This document shows positions 46,607 through 60,200 of a stretch of DNA of 64,000 bases, one piece after another. Each line of letters opens with the position of its first letter. Positions within the stretch are counted from its first letter, which is position 1. The DNA is from Dillenia suffruticosa. Its lineage: Eukaryota; Streptophyta; Magnoliopsida; Dilleniales; Dilleniaceae. Both the position numbers and the translations under genes were made by a program. The stretch spans positions 1,681,501 to 1,745,500 of the forward strand of contig JAVTVX010000029.1 of assembly GCA_033439265.1 (NCBI GenBank). The letters run 5' to 3'. Under the pieces are notes generated by a model that ran no database searches, was not told the DNA's origin, and worked only from the letters and a program-made list of their open reading frames with translations.

Positions 46607-48964
46607 AATTACCCACATTCGAAACATAATGGTTAATATTGTTACTATTAAAGAACGAGCAAAATCTTACAAAATTAACCTCATCTATCTTATTTCTTTA
46701 TTCAAAAACCATGATGTCAATGGAGAACATGGTCATGCATGCCAAACCAATTGGGCCAGCTCTAGAAAAATAAATAAATAAATAAAAATTGTTCTGGCCA
46801 TCATAAACACCGCTGCCCTGACCAAATGTTGGAACTCATTTAAATTCACAAAGTAAGCCATTTATTTCAAATGGTATAGTTTATTGACATCTTCTCTGTC
46901 CCCTCAGCAAATGATAGAGAGAGAAGGAGAGAGAAGGAGAGAGAAAAGGGGTCACATCCTATGGTGATAAAAAGGCTACTCAAGGTCCAAAGGCATGGAC
47001 AATGGCCACTGCAACACACAGAGGCACCCCATTTAGGAAGAAAGTAGCACCAAAGCTAACCCCTTTTTTGTGTTACAAAAGAGTCGTTCCCTTTCAACAC
47101 ATGATTCACATGAGAACGAAAAGGAAAAGCAAAATTAAAATTTTATGGCCAAAATAATTTTAAGTCACTCAAAAAATATATGCAAGAATTATATAAGAAT
47201 ACAGCTAAAAGACAAGAAAAATAAAAAGACCCTTTTCACAAATAATAGTTGAGAGATCAAAGGATTCAAAAATTAAATATATCGGGTTTTGCCGAATAAT
47301 TCACTTCAATATATTTAATTTTCTACTTGATTTCAAAAATATTTTGATCAATTTAAAATTCATGAAATTTGAAAATTCCTTACTAAAATAGATCGTTATA
47401 TAAAATTTGGTTATTGACTTGTTTGGTATTACTATTTTTCCACCGTCATAGAATGAATGTTACATAAATCATATAAGTTATGAGCCAAATTCCACTGTCA
47501 TAGAATTAATGATATATATAAACTGAATATTATAAAATTGAATATAGTTAGAAGGATGAAATAAGTTCTTAATTAAATATTTATATGATAATTTATATAA
47601 ATATGTTTTTGTCGGTTCATAATATAAATAGATTTGTTTTGAGGTATGTACGTTTAAAAATTAAATAAAAAATTTAAAATACATTAAGATAAACTATTCC
47701 ATGAAATTTAGGTATTAGAAAGTGAAAGAATGAGTTGAGGAGCACGGTATAGATCCTATAAAGATCCATGGGGTTTCTTTAATTCTCTAAATTTGAGGCT
47801 AAAATTTGCTGATAAGAGAAGAAAGATCAGAATATATAAGAATTAGGGAGAAGGTCAATATCAAAGAATAGTAGATGTAATAAATAAGGGTATCGAATTT
47901 TTTAATCAAAATTTATATTTAAAATTTAAAAATAAAAAAATTATTTGATAATATTTAAATTAATTTAATTTAAATATAATTCCCGATATTAGAAAGTAAA
48001 AAGAAAAAGGAAAGAAGGCTTATAACGATTCCCATGGGGAAGAGGGGATCAAAGTAAGGGCGGGCACCAATGTCGAAACACCTGCACCATTGGTTTGGGT
48101 GGAAGAGAGAGTCACATGCGGGCACGTGAACAGTCTTTGAAACATGTGGACGGCTGTCGTGCCCCGCCCGCAGAGGGGAATCCCATTTCATTTTTCCCTA
48201 ATCAACTTTAATTTAATTATAAGGAATGTGATTTTATTATAGGAATGGTGATGGGCCCATCACCATAATCCCATCAAGATGTCTTGCAGCTGCAAAACCT
48301 CTGACATTCGGGAGCATACTTTTTCTATAATTATCATATTACATAATATAGATCTATTATTGGAAGTTCTGTGTCATATGTTCTGAGCAATTCATGGCCA
48401 CATTGTTAATGCCTTTTTTATAGGACTTAGGCCGTACCCATTGAGAATTGGTTGGTGAAATGTAGAATAATGCTTCCATCACTGGAATGGAGAATGCAAT
48501 GAATCTGTTGCTTTCTCTGCATGATTTGGAGGCATGGCTACCTTGATGGAGGTACACTTATTTTTCTAACAAAATCCACAGAAATGCTGTTGGTTCTCTG
48601 CATGTGTATCATTGATTCAACACCTTCCTTGAAGTTACTGTCGGAAGGTAGGGTTGTCCTTAAACTAGTGTTCAAAGTAAGATCTCAAGGTCAACAAGAT
48701 AAGAAACAGAATGAACACAAGTACCAAGGAATCACATCACAATTAGCTTTTTTCTGTTCTGCAAGTAATGCAAGGGCCTACCGATCCCTGATGAATGGAT
48801 AAAGAGAGAAACCAATGGTTTTTTGCAACACGACGGGAAAGGTAACTAAAGTTTTATATGGCATGTTCATGGAAAAGTAGTCTAGTGAATCTGATTGTCA
48901 GATTTTTGTTTTCTGCCATGTCTAATTGACGTCCAACAACTCTTTTTTTTTCTCTCCTTTTATT

Positions 48965-49135
48965 CTTACCGTACATATTCGAAACTATATTCTAACTAAT
49001 CGATTCGAGTGTTTGTAAAAATCTTACAGGGGATGACTCTCCTAATATAATTTTTTTCATTTTCAAGTTTCGAACACAATATTTGATTAAAAAATCAGAT
49101 ACTATATCCCGCTAGGTCAACTATCCGTTAATCGA
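48965..49135 (-). repeat. Diverged tRNA-like SINE copy
   Basis: On the minus strand: TTTTTTAATCAAATATTGTG, TTCGAAACTTG, core AGGAGAGTCATCCCCTGTAA (plus 49024-49043), then ACTCGAATCGATTAGTTAGA and TTTCGAATATG. It matches 16385-16570 module by module. Confidence 0.55.
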
Positions 49136-51236
49136 CGACAGCTCTTTATCACAAAGAAAACAGCACATGATATCATTCCTAGTATTTTTCATGCAAAATT
49201 GAACCATATCAAGTCTGAAAGAAAGCATTTTTCTCCTTGTACAAGACCCCCACATTCATAACCACACAACCGACTACAATGACAAATCTAATCCGACTGT
49301 CCAAATATAGATTGTGCTCTTCTTTTGAGCTCTATCTCAATGTTATGTGCTTATGACAAAGGATCAAGTAAATTGAAAGGTATCCTTCATTCTTGTATAC
49401 CCACTTTCACTTCTGGTATTTGGGGATCTTGTCTCTCATAGAGGAACTTAAATTGGCTCAGCGGCCAAACCTTTACTTTTTATCCTATCCCAACTTTTCT
49501 CAGACTACTCGGTCGTTCTTACACTAGGTTTTATTTTTCCATCTTGCACCATTCATTAAAATTTATATTAATGAGAAAAAAAATCACATTTAAGCCATGA
49601 GACAATGTGCTGGTCATACATGTTATGGGTAAAAACAAACATACGCACACATGTATATATGTATATGACATATTTTTTCATGTGATGATGGGAACTCTCA
49701 ACTACTACCCTTCAGATTACCCCCAAACCATGCACACAATATACACAAAAGAACGTGGTGAGTAGCACTCATGGAGGTTTTTTTCATATTTACTTGGTGA
49801 CTTTGGAGGGCCTTGCCACGAGGCCACCCCTAGGGTAGACATACCAGGTACTTGATACCAACATCGGAGTTGCTCTCAATTAAGTCAGGCTCTTCATCGC
49901 CCAATCTCTATAGGTATACTTTTCATTCGCCAAAAAGAAATTTCCCACAACCATGAACCTAGTTAACCCCCAAAGGAATGGTCTGATCTGCACTGGGGAA
50001 ACAAAAATTCACATTTGTCGGTCAAAGACTTATAGTCTCACACTTACAAACTCCATAAACTTTCCATGAGTTTCTGCATCTAAAATGTAATCCACACAGG
50101 CCATTAGAGGAAGATAACATATAAGAATACGAATCAAATAACTGGGTAGACAACAAACTTGAAAATATTGCTCTTCGTATTATAGTACCACCAACTCCAT
50201 GGCACACTACGTTTTGAACAGAACTTGATTATGTTTCTCTATTCGACAACCATGAAATTCTGAATCCAATTCAATGATGTTGGAATATCTTGTTCAAAAT
50301 GCAATATTTTTCCAAAATGAAAAACATATGCATAACTAATCCTCTAATTACAAATAAATAAGTATCCAGTAGCCGGAGTTGATAAGAGAGAATGCAAAAG
50401 AAAATCAAAAAATTAGCTTTTATCTTTTAATCAGCATTTCAAGAAGATGGCCTCGTCAAGTTATTCCATGTAATTACTAGGGTCTTTAGGCAGAGTACCA
50501 GTAATTGCCTAGCTTCCCACTAGATTTTCCAGTGTAGCCCTCGAATGCCTTCTGCAAGCCTGCACCGCCAAAGACACATAATAAACTGGCTTAAAAATGA
50601 GTAACACTTAGAAATATAAGAGGGCAACAAATCAGAGGACAAAACCCTAACCGAGTCATTCGAAATGTAGTCCTTTTTTTCCAGACTCTGCATTTGTCCT
50701 AGCTTTAGAAAATTTTGGAACAAGTATGAGCAACAATACATGAACATCTGAAACATTCATCCAATGGGAAAGTCTGTTCTTACAAGTCAGTGCAGTATCA
50801 TCTTTAGTGCATTTGTACATCAAATTCGTCCTAAATAATTGCTCATCAACGCATCAGCAGAAGCATAATGTACACCAGTGGGACTGCTAGCAATGAATAA
50901 CAGACAATCCAGACAGGGCCGCCGCTCCTTTTCTCTTTTCCTTTCATTGTCAACAAACCAAGATTTTAACTTGCTTTGAAATCCTACTCAACATATTTGG
51001 CAGCTGTAGAGACACAAATCTCTCAGACTACTAACCTAATAATACAGAGGTAAGGAAATGCACAATATCTATACTACAAAGTTACAACACAACCTCTATC
51101 TGCATAAATTTTACACCAAAATTTTGACAGTAGATGGCCCACTCTCCTTCCAGCACTTGCAATTACATGGAAACACTCTGGAGATTATTGTTGATAGAAG
51201 CTGCACCTAGAGGCATAGATCAAAGCAATGCTGCAT

Positions 51237-54200
51237 CTAATACGTATTTTGGGGATTGAATCTCCTTCCTTCCCGCCTGTAATATGGTGTTTCATCGATT
51301 GTCCTCCGCACATACTCCATAAAGGGCTGGGGTGTACGAGGAGACAGTTCATTCACAACAGGTGTAATAGTAGTTCGATCTGGGGTAACTGGTGCTGATG
51401 CTGGACGACTAGGAGTAGCAGGTGAAATGGCTGGCCGATATCGTTCAGGTCTGTCTAAGACCGATATAAAGAGTGCTATGGTCAATATCAACACAGTGAG
51501 GCATGCAAGTACACTTCCCCAAAGGGTGAAATTGATGATAGTTGCTGATACTGTTTTTTCTCCAGGGTCATAGATGACATCTATTTCAGCTCTCTGACCT
51601 GCAAATCACAAGAAAATTCAGGTTCTAATTCTCTCCATCCATGAACTGCTAAGATACTTTATAGCACATCCTATTAAGGATCTGGATAAGAGTTGGCATA
51701 CCATTGGCTGGAAGACTGATGACAATTTTATCTTTGAATTTTTTGGCACCTTGCACTTTGATCTGTAGGCATCCATTGTATATACAGGAATCAAATGATG
51801 CCTCATTTTTCATGGTGCATGTAAAAATTTATTTACTTAGAAGCAATCTGCAGTGCATCACCTAGAATGGCAATGATAAAATGAAATTGTTGATAGTTGT
51901 TTAATAGACCATATTGGAGTTGTCAATTAGGCCTTAACCTAGGAATAAGTTTTTATTAAGTTTGACTAAAGCTTATTTTTTATTTTTTATTTTTTTGTCA
52001 CATCTCCCCCTCTCTACTCCACCATGTTTACAGGGATCATCCCTACCATGAAACTTTAATGGCTGGCTTAATGCCCCTAAATTTCCCCCTTCCTTTTAAT
52101 CAAATGCAACCACCTTGACTCCAACCCAGAGCAGTTTCATCCTTGGATGCTTTCAAACATAGAGCTTTTATTATATCATAGAGCATGTCCAATCCGCAAA
52201 CCATGACAAAAAGGAACATTCTCAACATAATTGCAAAAGTAATCAATGTCATACCCATCAAAACTGAAATATGTAATTTAGGCAGTCTCCTCACCTCAAA
52301 CTGAGCTTGTCCACCAATCCCAAAATCTTTGCCGTGGATTGGGCTGATAATCATTAGGTCCCTTTCACGCCAGTGGATTTCAACATCTATGATAAAAATA
52401 ACACCATTTAGTGTAGAATTCAAAAGTGGGGCAGCTGAAATGTGGTGCAGAAGAGCAAATCCAGCTTTAGATTCAATTTTGGCATCAATGACAGGAAACT
52501 AGGCATCGGATAGTTGAATACCAAATCTAATTACTAGAGATACTAAATACGGGACTCTTTTTTTTATATAGATAGAGTGAATTCTCACATCAATGACAAG
52601 CTGCTATTTCACCCCATAATGCCTATTTCTCCATAAGAGAGTAACCCTCTGTTTCCTTATATTTCCTCTTTCCTCCCATTGGCTTCATGGGTAGGGGGAG
52701 TTATTGAGTATCAAGATGAAGAGGAAATTTGGGAACGCACACCTGTATTTCCTGCAATGGTGAAGATACTGCTGTTGGAATCCAGCGACAGATTTAATTG
52801 CAATGACTCCTGAACTTACAAAATGTCAGATTCTGATAATAAGTGGCAAGCAAATAAACTGTATTGTACTCAGTTCATCATAGAATGGAAGACAAAGATA
52901 TAAAAGCTCAAGACAGCTATGTTGTAGGGTGCTCATTATCAGAGTGTTACCATACAAGCACTTTCAGATAAAGCATTACAATACAATACCTTGTCCATTT
53001 CCAAGATGGAAAACCCTCCAATAAACAGTGCAGACGCCGACCCTGAAGCTTGGCTTGATCCTCTGAGTGAAGCAGTGATAGATATAAACATATATGTTCT
53101 GAAGCCATTTGACTTGAGTAAAGAATGTGCCAAATGCTCCGGAGAATAAGGAAAGAAGAGGCAATATAAATTGCCAGTGTTTAAATCCCTCCATGGCTTC
53201 ACATGACTACACTTAAAGAATAACAAAATGAGAAAAGAAGAGGAAAAAAAAGACGAGACAATTCCAGCAACTTTACAACCGAAGATGATCAGAAGAGCCA
53301 GATAACAGCATACCCAACAAAAGGTGGGCTCACAGCGCAGTCATAGAGGACATTCTTGTTGGATCCATAAGCATTGAGTTTGTGGTCGTCAGTGTCACTT
53401 TTGTTGAATCAAAACAAAAGAACTGTGTCAATTTGTACTTTCTATACTTCTGGTAAACATCTTAGTACTTGACAAGCATGCAAAATGAGGGAAGCAACTG
53501 AAGTGCAGACAACTTGGCAACTTCTATGTCCAAAAGTAAGAGAATTAAGAGAATTTTTACCATTTTCATATTGCCATTATGCACTAACAACCCACATGCA
53601 GTTACAAATTGCTGTATTGACACATGCACTCACTTCCAACTACAACAACTTGAACTCAAAATGTGGCATAACCTTGTCTCAACAAATCAAACTAAGTCAC
53701 TTGCGTATCAAGTCAATTCAACAAAAATCAAAATATGATCTTCTCGACAGGAAAATAATGGCATGATTCTTGTGGAGTGGATTTCTTATTTTCTTTTCTA
53801 GTACCATTTTACTCCCCTTATCAATAATATATTCTTTTTGTATTAAAAAGAAGTGTGGAATATACGCTCCTACTGTATGACAATTTGAAATAACAAATAA
53901 TCAATACACTGAAGACATCACAAAAGATAGCACATTGTAGTTTTTGATAAATGATCACAGTGCAGATGCCTGGCAACGAAACAAACCTGAACTTCACCGA
54001 GAAATTATATCCCTTTATTGGGAAAGGTACGTTTGTTAGTGTCTCTCTTGGGGCCTCAACGAAAACAATATTTCCATTCAACACCGTAGCTTCTGTCTGC
54101 AGCCTCAGATTTGGTCCTTCAAAGATCACTGTTTAGAAATAACAAGTAGGAAATAATGACATGAGGGATTCAGGCCAATCTTGTCAAAGAAAAACGTTTT

Positions 54201-57200
54201 AACTATCATAAGTGAAATCTTTTGAGATTTGTACCCTGAGCTCTTCCCTCCCCAACTGCTTGAGCTTTCCCAGATAGCATATTCATGGATAAGACATTTC
54301 CATTGGTACTTGTCCATCGCCCAGATGTTTGATCTTTTGATCCTACCACAACATTAAAAAAGTCAAACACCAACTGTTTGAACCTTTATCACCCTAAACC
54401 TGATTTCCATGTCTATGCATCTAATAAAGGATATAGCTATATATCACCACAGAAGCTCATTTCACACTTACTTTTCATGGAAAGAAATCTGATCCCTTGT
54501 TTTCCACAGCCGAAAGATTTGGAAGACTGTTTCGGGTTAGTAGGTAGGATAAAATGGTGATATTGTTTAGGTAATATATAGCAGTGTCTTTTTTAATGAA
54601 CCTTATTCCCCAAAAAATCAAAAGCAAGTTCAAAAATCATATGCTCATGAAGAATAAAGAACAAAATAAACTGTTTGCAACATTGAGAAACTTGAGCAAC
54701 CACATAAATCTTGGGCATTACAAATCAATGCAAAACTAGATTCCCAAATTAAAATCACGCAACAGTTGCCTCTATGTTACCGCAACAGTTTGATGCCAAT
54801 ACTTCAACAGCAAGGCATCTACAAATAGTGGTCAAACTACCAAGTTTAGCATCAGAGTACAATTTTTAAATCATCTTCTTAAAATATTGTTAGGTAAAAC
54901 TGCTCTTTTTCCCTCCCTTTTTCTCCATTCTCCGTCTACGTCTTTTTTTTTTTTTTTTTCAATTTTAGTCCAGTAACCTTGTTGATCATTTTATCTCTCC
55001 CTTTTATTCAGGAACCATTTCTTTCCCCCCAGTCTCTTCCTCCTCCACATCATCATCACACACTCCCATACACATGCGCGTATTTTTCGCACCTTTGAAA
55101 TTGATGTAGATTATACGTAGTATTCTGTTTGACGTCTTTTGCTAAAGAAATTTGAAGTGACATGATATGCCTATCAAAACAAAATAATTATTGATTTTGA
55201 ATTAATTCAACGCATATAAACATATAGATCATGAAATCCTTTTTAACTCATAATACATGTACCCTGACATAATTTTTTTTTTTTTGGTTTCCTCACAAGT
55301 GGCCTTAATCTGCCCATCATTTAAGCTTTATTTTTGTGAGAATTTCTTTCAATACAAATGCCCCATTAATCACTTCATTCAGGTGACTCCTAGGCTTGGC
55401 ACCAAGCTCGTTGGGCCAGAGGGTATTTTGGCAAACCAAAGAAGCTTTATCATCAGGATAAATGTGCTTTAAAAGGATTGACATATAAAGCACTCTACCA
55501 AGAGCAATGCCAGACTGCCTTCATGAAAACAATATTAACACAAGTGAGCTACAAAAAACTGGTGAAATAGTAAACTAGATTACTAAATTGATAGCATCAC
55601 CACCAGTACTTCTGACAAGCACTTTAAAGAAGGGTATTTGTAAAGCACAAAATTAAACAAAAACATTTATTAAGAGCCTACCTTGTATGCTGAAGTTCAA
55701 ATAGCTTCCAAGATAAATGACTGGGTTACAAGGATGTATCTGAGGTCCAACTGAAACCTGGAGAAAGTAAAAGTTACAAGAAAGCTATTAATAATAGGAA
55801 GGAGAAAATCCCGGCGGACAAAAGGAAGGAAAAAACTAGATAACAATGTAGAATAAGCAAGGATAACAATAAGAATGGATAATACATTGCAGAAAGGCTA
55901 AGTTTCACACTTGGAATAAATGATAGATCTTTATGAAACAACTATCCACTCCAAAAGCTCAAGCTTGTGGAGAGAACTGTTTATATTATTTTATATTTAA
56001 TAATAAGAAAATTAACCGTGTCCCCCCATTTTCTCCACAGACCTACTGCATAACCCATAGTATTATTTAAATGTTTTCAATATTGTGACTTGCAAATTCA
56101 AGTCAAGCTCCCAGGCAGATTTAAATTGTTCCTGTAGGTAAAAGGCCCAACAATGAGCAGAATGATGAAAATCAAAGATTACATAGAGATGGCAGAATCT
56201 GTCATTAAAAAATAAAACAAAATTTAAAATACAGCTGCACTACAAACACATTACACTACAATGTGATCCAATACATACCAAAATATAATCTGACTTGTGA
56301 GGGTTTCCATCAATTGATACTCGCACGAGAGCTCTACCTTCATGAATTGCCTTCAGATAAGGATTAAAGGAAGGATTATAAATATTTCTAATCTTTGGTT
56401 ATACACTTTAAAGTTCTCAATATGAAAATGAAAGGAGCATGCAAATAGGCACAGTAAATGCCAATGCTTGAAGTCTTAGACCACTCAACTCCTAAAATCA
56501 GAAAAACAATGCAGGATAAACAGACCTTGAGATGAAAACTCCCATTAGAGCTATTCAGAACATCCATGCCAACAATATCAGGAAAATTAGTCTCAGCATC
56601 ATGTAGAATTACATTATACGCTTCATGGAAAGGGTTTCCTGGTCAGGAAAAAAAAAATATAGATGCATAGAACCCATGAGATACTGAATGTCCAAACATA
56701 TAAACACTAAAATATGAATTTGCTACAACAAAAAATTCATACCTAAAATATCCCGATAATTTATTTGAAATTCAAGTTCATCGCCAGAGGCTAAATTAAT
56801 TATGTGGAACAGGAAATCTGTGGTTAGTCTTATCTGTGCAACCTGAATAGAGAAAATAACAAGCATATAAGTTCAGATTAATAGAAGCAATTGCAATAAT
56901 GAGTTTACATGTCAGATCTCTCTCTCTCTCCGTATGTATATACATTTCTTTTTTTTCAATAATGGAACAAGATTTCATAAACACGAAAAGAATAAAAGGC
57001 ACCAAGGAGGTGCCGACCAGCACCTAGAAGCACAAGACTGAAAAAGACTTAACAATCAACCAAAAGCCAACACAAAATGCATCCTTCCGCTGCATTTCCT
57101 CCAGATCAACCAAAACACAACTAGAGGGTGTAACCTATACACTTCTTGTATTAGAACTCTAGATGTAAATTACATACAGGGGTCTATAGCAATAGAGTTT

Positions 57201-60200
57201 GTACATGTAGACACTTTGAGATTTCATCATTGGAGAAGGAAAAAAAAAGTCATCATCCAAACTTCTCTCAGGTTTCTTATTTCAGGAGGGTAAAGCATTT
57301 TCTTCATTTCTCTTCGTAGAAACAAAAAATGTAGAATCATACCTCAGCAACCCTTACACACGATGCAATCTCAACTCTCCCGGTGACCCGGTCTTTTGCT
57401 TGGATGCATGCAAGATCATTACTCTCCGTTGTCTTGATTTTATCACCCACAATTATAATAGAATCCTTCCGAACATCTTCATTCCTTCCACCGCAATGTC
57501 CTAACAAAGAATAAGCAATCGTCCCTTTCCAACTCTGATTATGCCTCTGGCTGTATATCTCTGAAGATAAAGGCAAGAGACTAGATGTTGTGTAATTTGG
57601 TGGTAGGACCCAGGTAATTGGACCACCAAGAGCAAGAGGTAGATCAGGCACAACCAACAGGGTTGTAGATGCATCATAAGATCTTAACTGTGAAAATGAA
57701 TCTGAACTGAAATTGCAAGAGAATGAGACTGCAACACTGGTGCCGCCTGCAGATCTGCCACAGTATGATGCTTTATGTCAGACAGGCCCATTTACTGACA
57801 CAAGAAATGATCTAATGGATGAATGAAGATCAAGAAAAGCAAGATCATGAAGCAAAACACATTTTTTTGGTGTTTTTTTTTGGGGGGGGGGGTGGAGTGA
57901 GGGGTGATGGGAGATATTATACCTCCCATATAATGTTCTTATAAAAAGATCCTTGTCATCCAAGTAGATACTGCTCTGAATTTCTTTACCACCAGCTGTT
58001 AGGAATTGGCTATTTGATTGATCTGTTGTCTGAAAACTCAGCACCTAAAGAAAGAAAACAAATTTAATAAGTATAAACTGGCATGCATCATAGAACATAA
58101 AATCTAATATAGTAGCTTTGCAACAAGCAGTCAATCTGACCTTCTCATCATCCACAGTCCATATATAATCCTTGCAGATCTGATAGAAAGAAAATAAGTT
58201 GCCCTGAAGAGAACAAAAATTTAGTCATTTCAGATGTAGGTGGTGAAGACAACTAAACTATTGATCTAGTTCTCTGTTCTTGCCTCTGGAAATGAAGGAA
58301 AAACTGGCATCTCTCGGCCGACACTTAGTTGATCACTCTGGGCATACAGTGCCATAGACAAAGGGATCCCAACTTTAACCCTGCAATGTGTTTGACAAAG
58401 AACAATATCTCCTTTTCCATAAATTGTGGCAAGAATGGTCTGAAAAATTGAAAACATTCTATTAGCCACATATCCCCTTTATTTTCTGGAATTTGGTTAC
58501 AAGCCGCACGCATTAATTTATCAAGCAATGGAGAAGAAATGAATGCACTAGGATGAACTCATATAAATGTCCCTAACAGCCATTCTAAGTATAACATTGC
58601 TACCAGACACACAATATGATCATCAGAGGATATTGCAACCATCTTTTTCATCCTTAATCTGCAATGACCCATTCTATATGTAATGCCATGATTGCTGAAT
58701 CTATAACATCCATGGCAAGTGGCAACAACCACAATTTGGATGTAATCATCTATAAAACCCTTAAGATTCAGGAGGCAACATCTTCTTTCATAAGCGGCAG
58801 TATAGCTAGCTCCAAGAGAAGTTGCACAGTACCAAACCCTCATCTATCACAGAATGACTGCAAGAATTGTCAGGAGAAGGATGGATAATTTAACATGGAT
58901 TCACTCGTGGGGTATTTTTCACATTGGAAAGTTCAACAAAGTAACCAACACTAATGCAACATAATCCAGAGGACCTAGTTTTTCTCAAAGGCCAAAACTG
59001 ATAAAATTATCATCCTGGTGTAAGATTTGACGAGTAAAATTAAAGTATCCAATGTGAAATCTGTTTTCTAAAACAGTGGATCCAGGTTGATTATTCCAGC
59101 ATAATAATCTGTCATTTATCTCCTTTGAAAAATTGAGCACTATGACATTTGGAAGTAAATGTCGGTGTCTCTGGAGTATGTTAGCCACCAAAGAGATGTC
59201 AATCATTACTCAAAAAGTAATAGATATTGGAAAGACATGCAAGCAACAACTGATACATATAAATCTTGGATAATGAATCTACTGCACCAAAAAGCATTTA
59301 GAGCTGTGTAATGCAGTTACTAATGTGCATTCGAAAACTCACTCTGCACATAACATTCCAAAGGCAAGAACTCAACAATCAAGATAATTATGGTTTGCTC
59401 AACTATGAAATGCTCAACGTGATTATTGATAGAAGCAAAAATATGAACAAATAAATAGATTATGCTCATAATAAAATGTTCAATCACTGTGGGTTATATT
59501 ATGTCATGTGCCCAACTGTGGGAAGACAAATTACAAATCGCAAACTACATGTATAGCACAAGCATCAAAATACAGAACTTGGTAGCATATCTTACAGTGT
59601 TCCCCGGTGAAATGGCAGATAGTTTTCCTGACAATCTGTGAATTTTTGCAGTGCAATCATCTCTGCTGGCAAACTCCACAGACATGCCAAATTTTGGGCC
59701 TCCTTTCATCGTGAGCTAAGAAGTAGGAATTTAGAATATCATGTGACAAAAAACATGAAATCCAAGATGTGAGCAAAATCTTTAGACAGAATGAGTCCAT
59801 AATGTCAAATGAGGAGAAAATTTTCTTTTCTTTTTTTTTTTGGGGGGGGGGTTATTCTTGTAGCTTTTGTTTACAAGATCATATCATGTGTTAAATTAAA
59901 AAACGCAAACAAAACAATAAAGGATATGATATACCATATAGGATGCACCAGGTGCCAGGTAGATATAATGAGGATGTAGTCTTGGTGGCGCAAAGACTTC
60001 TACCTGAATTGTTTGACTTACTATTTCTTGTCCAGATTGCTGTTTAGCACTGACCTAAAATAGAAATTCTTCCCATGAATGCCAATAAGCATAGTTCTAG
60101 GAATTGATACCAGACCAATAACAGCGATCAATATATGCCAGCAGAAGGGGACACTTACAAAAAGCCTTGTAACACCAAGATGTTTGGCGTGAATGATAAA

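Larger units (their letters stand above)
45372..51236. other. D6PK-like leader/promoter, AT-rich spacer, gp210 3' flank
   Basis: A leader intron is likely (donor CAG|GTGCTT near 45785, acceptor near 45390). A (CT)n tract lies at 46577-46604 and GA-rich repeats at 46916-46948. A SINE copy lies at 48965-49135. The gp210 3' UTR should occupy part of 50,900-51,236. A 22-codon exon-like stretch at 50486-50551 (minus) is discussed in the findings. Confidence 0.5.

Noticed and set aside
48521..48802. 93-codon plus-strand frame in the spacer
   Set aside because: No recognisable domain, no flanking exon or promoter support.
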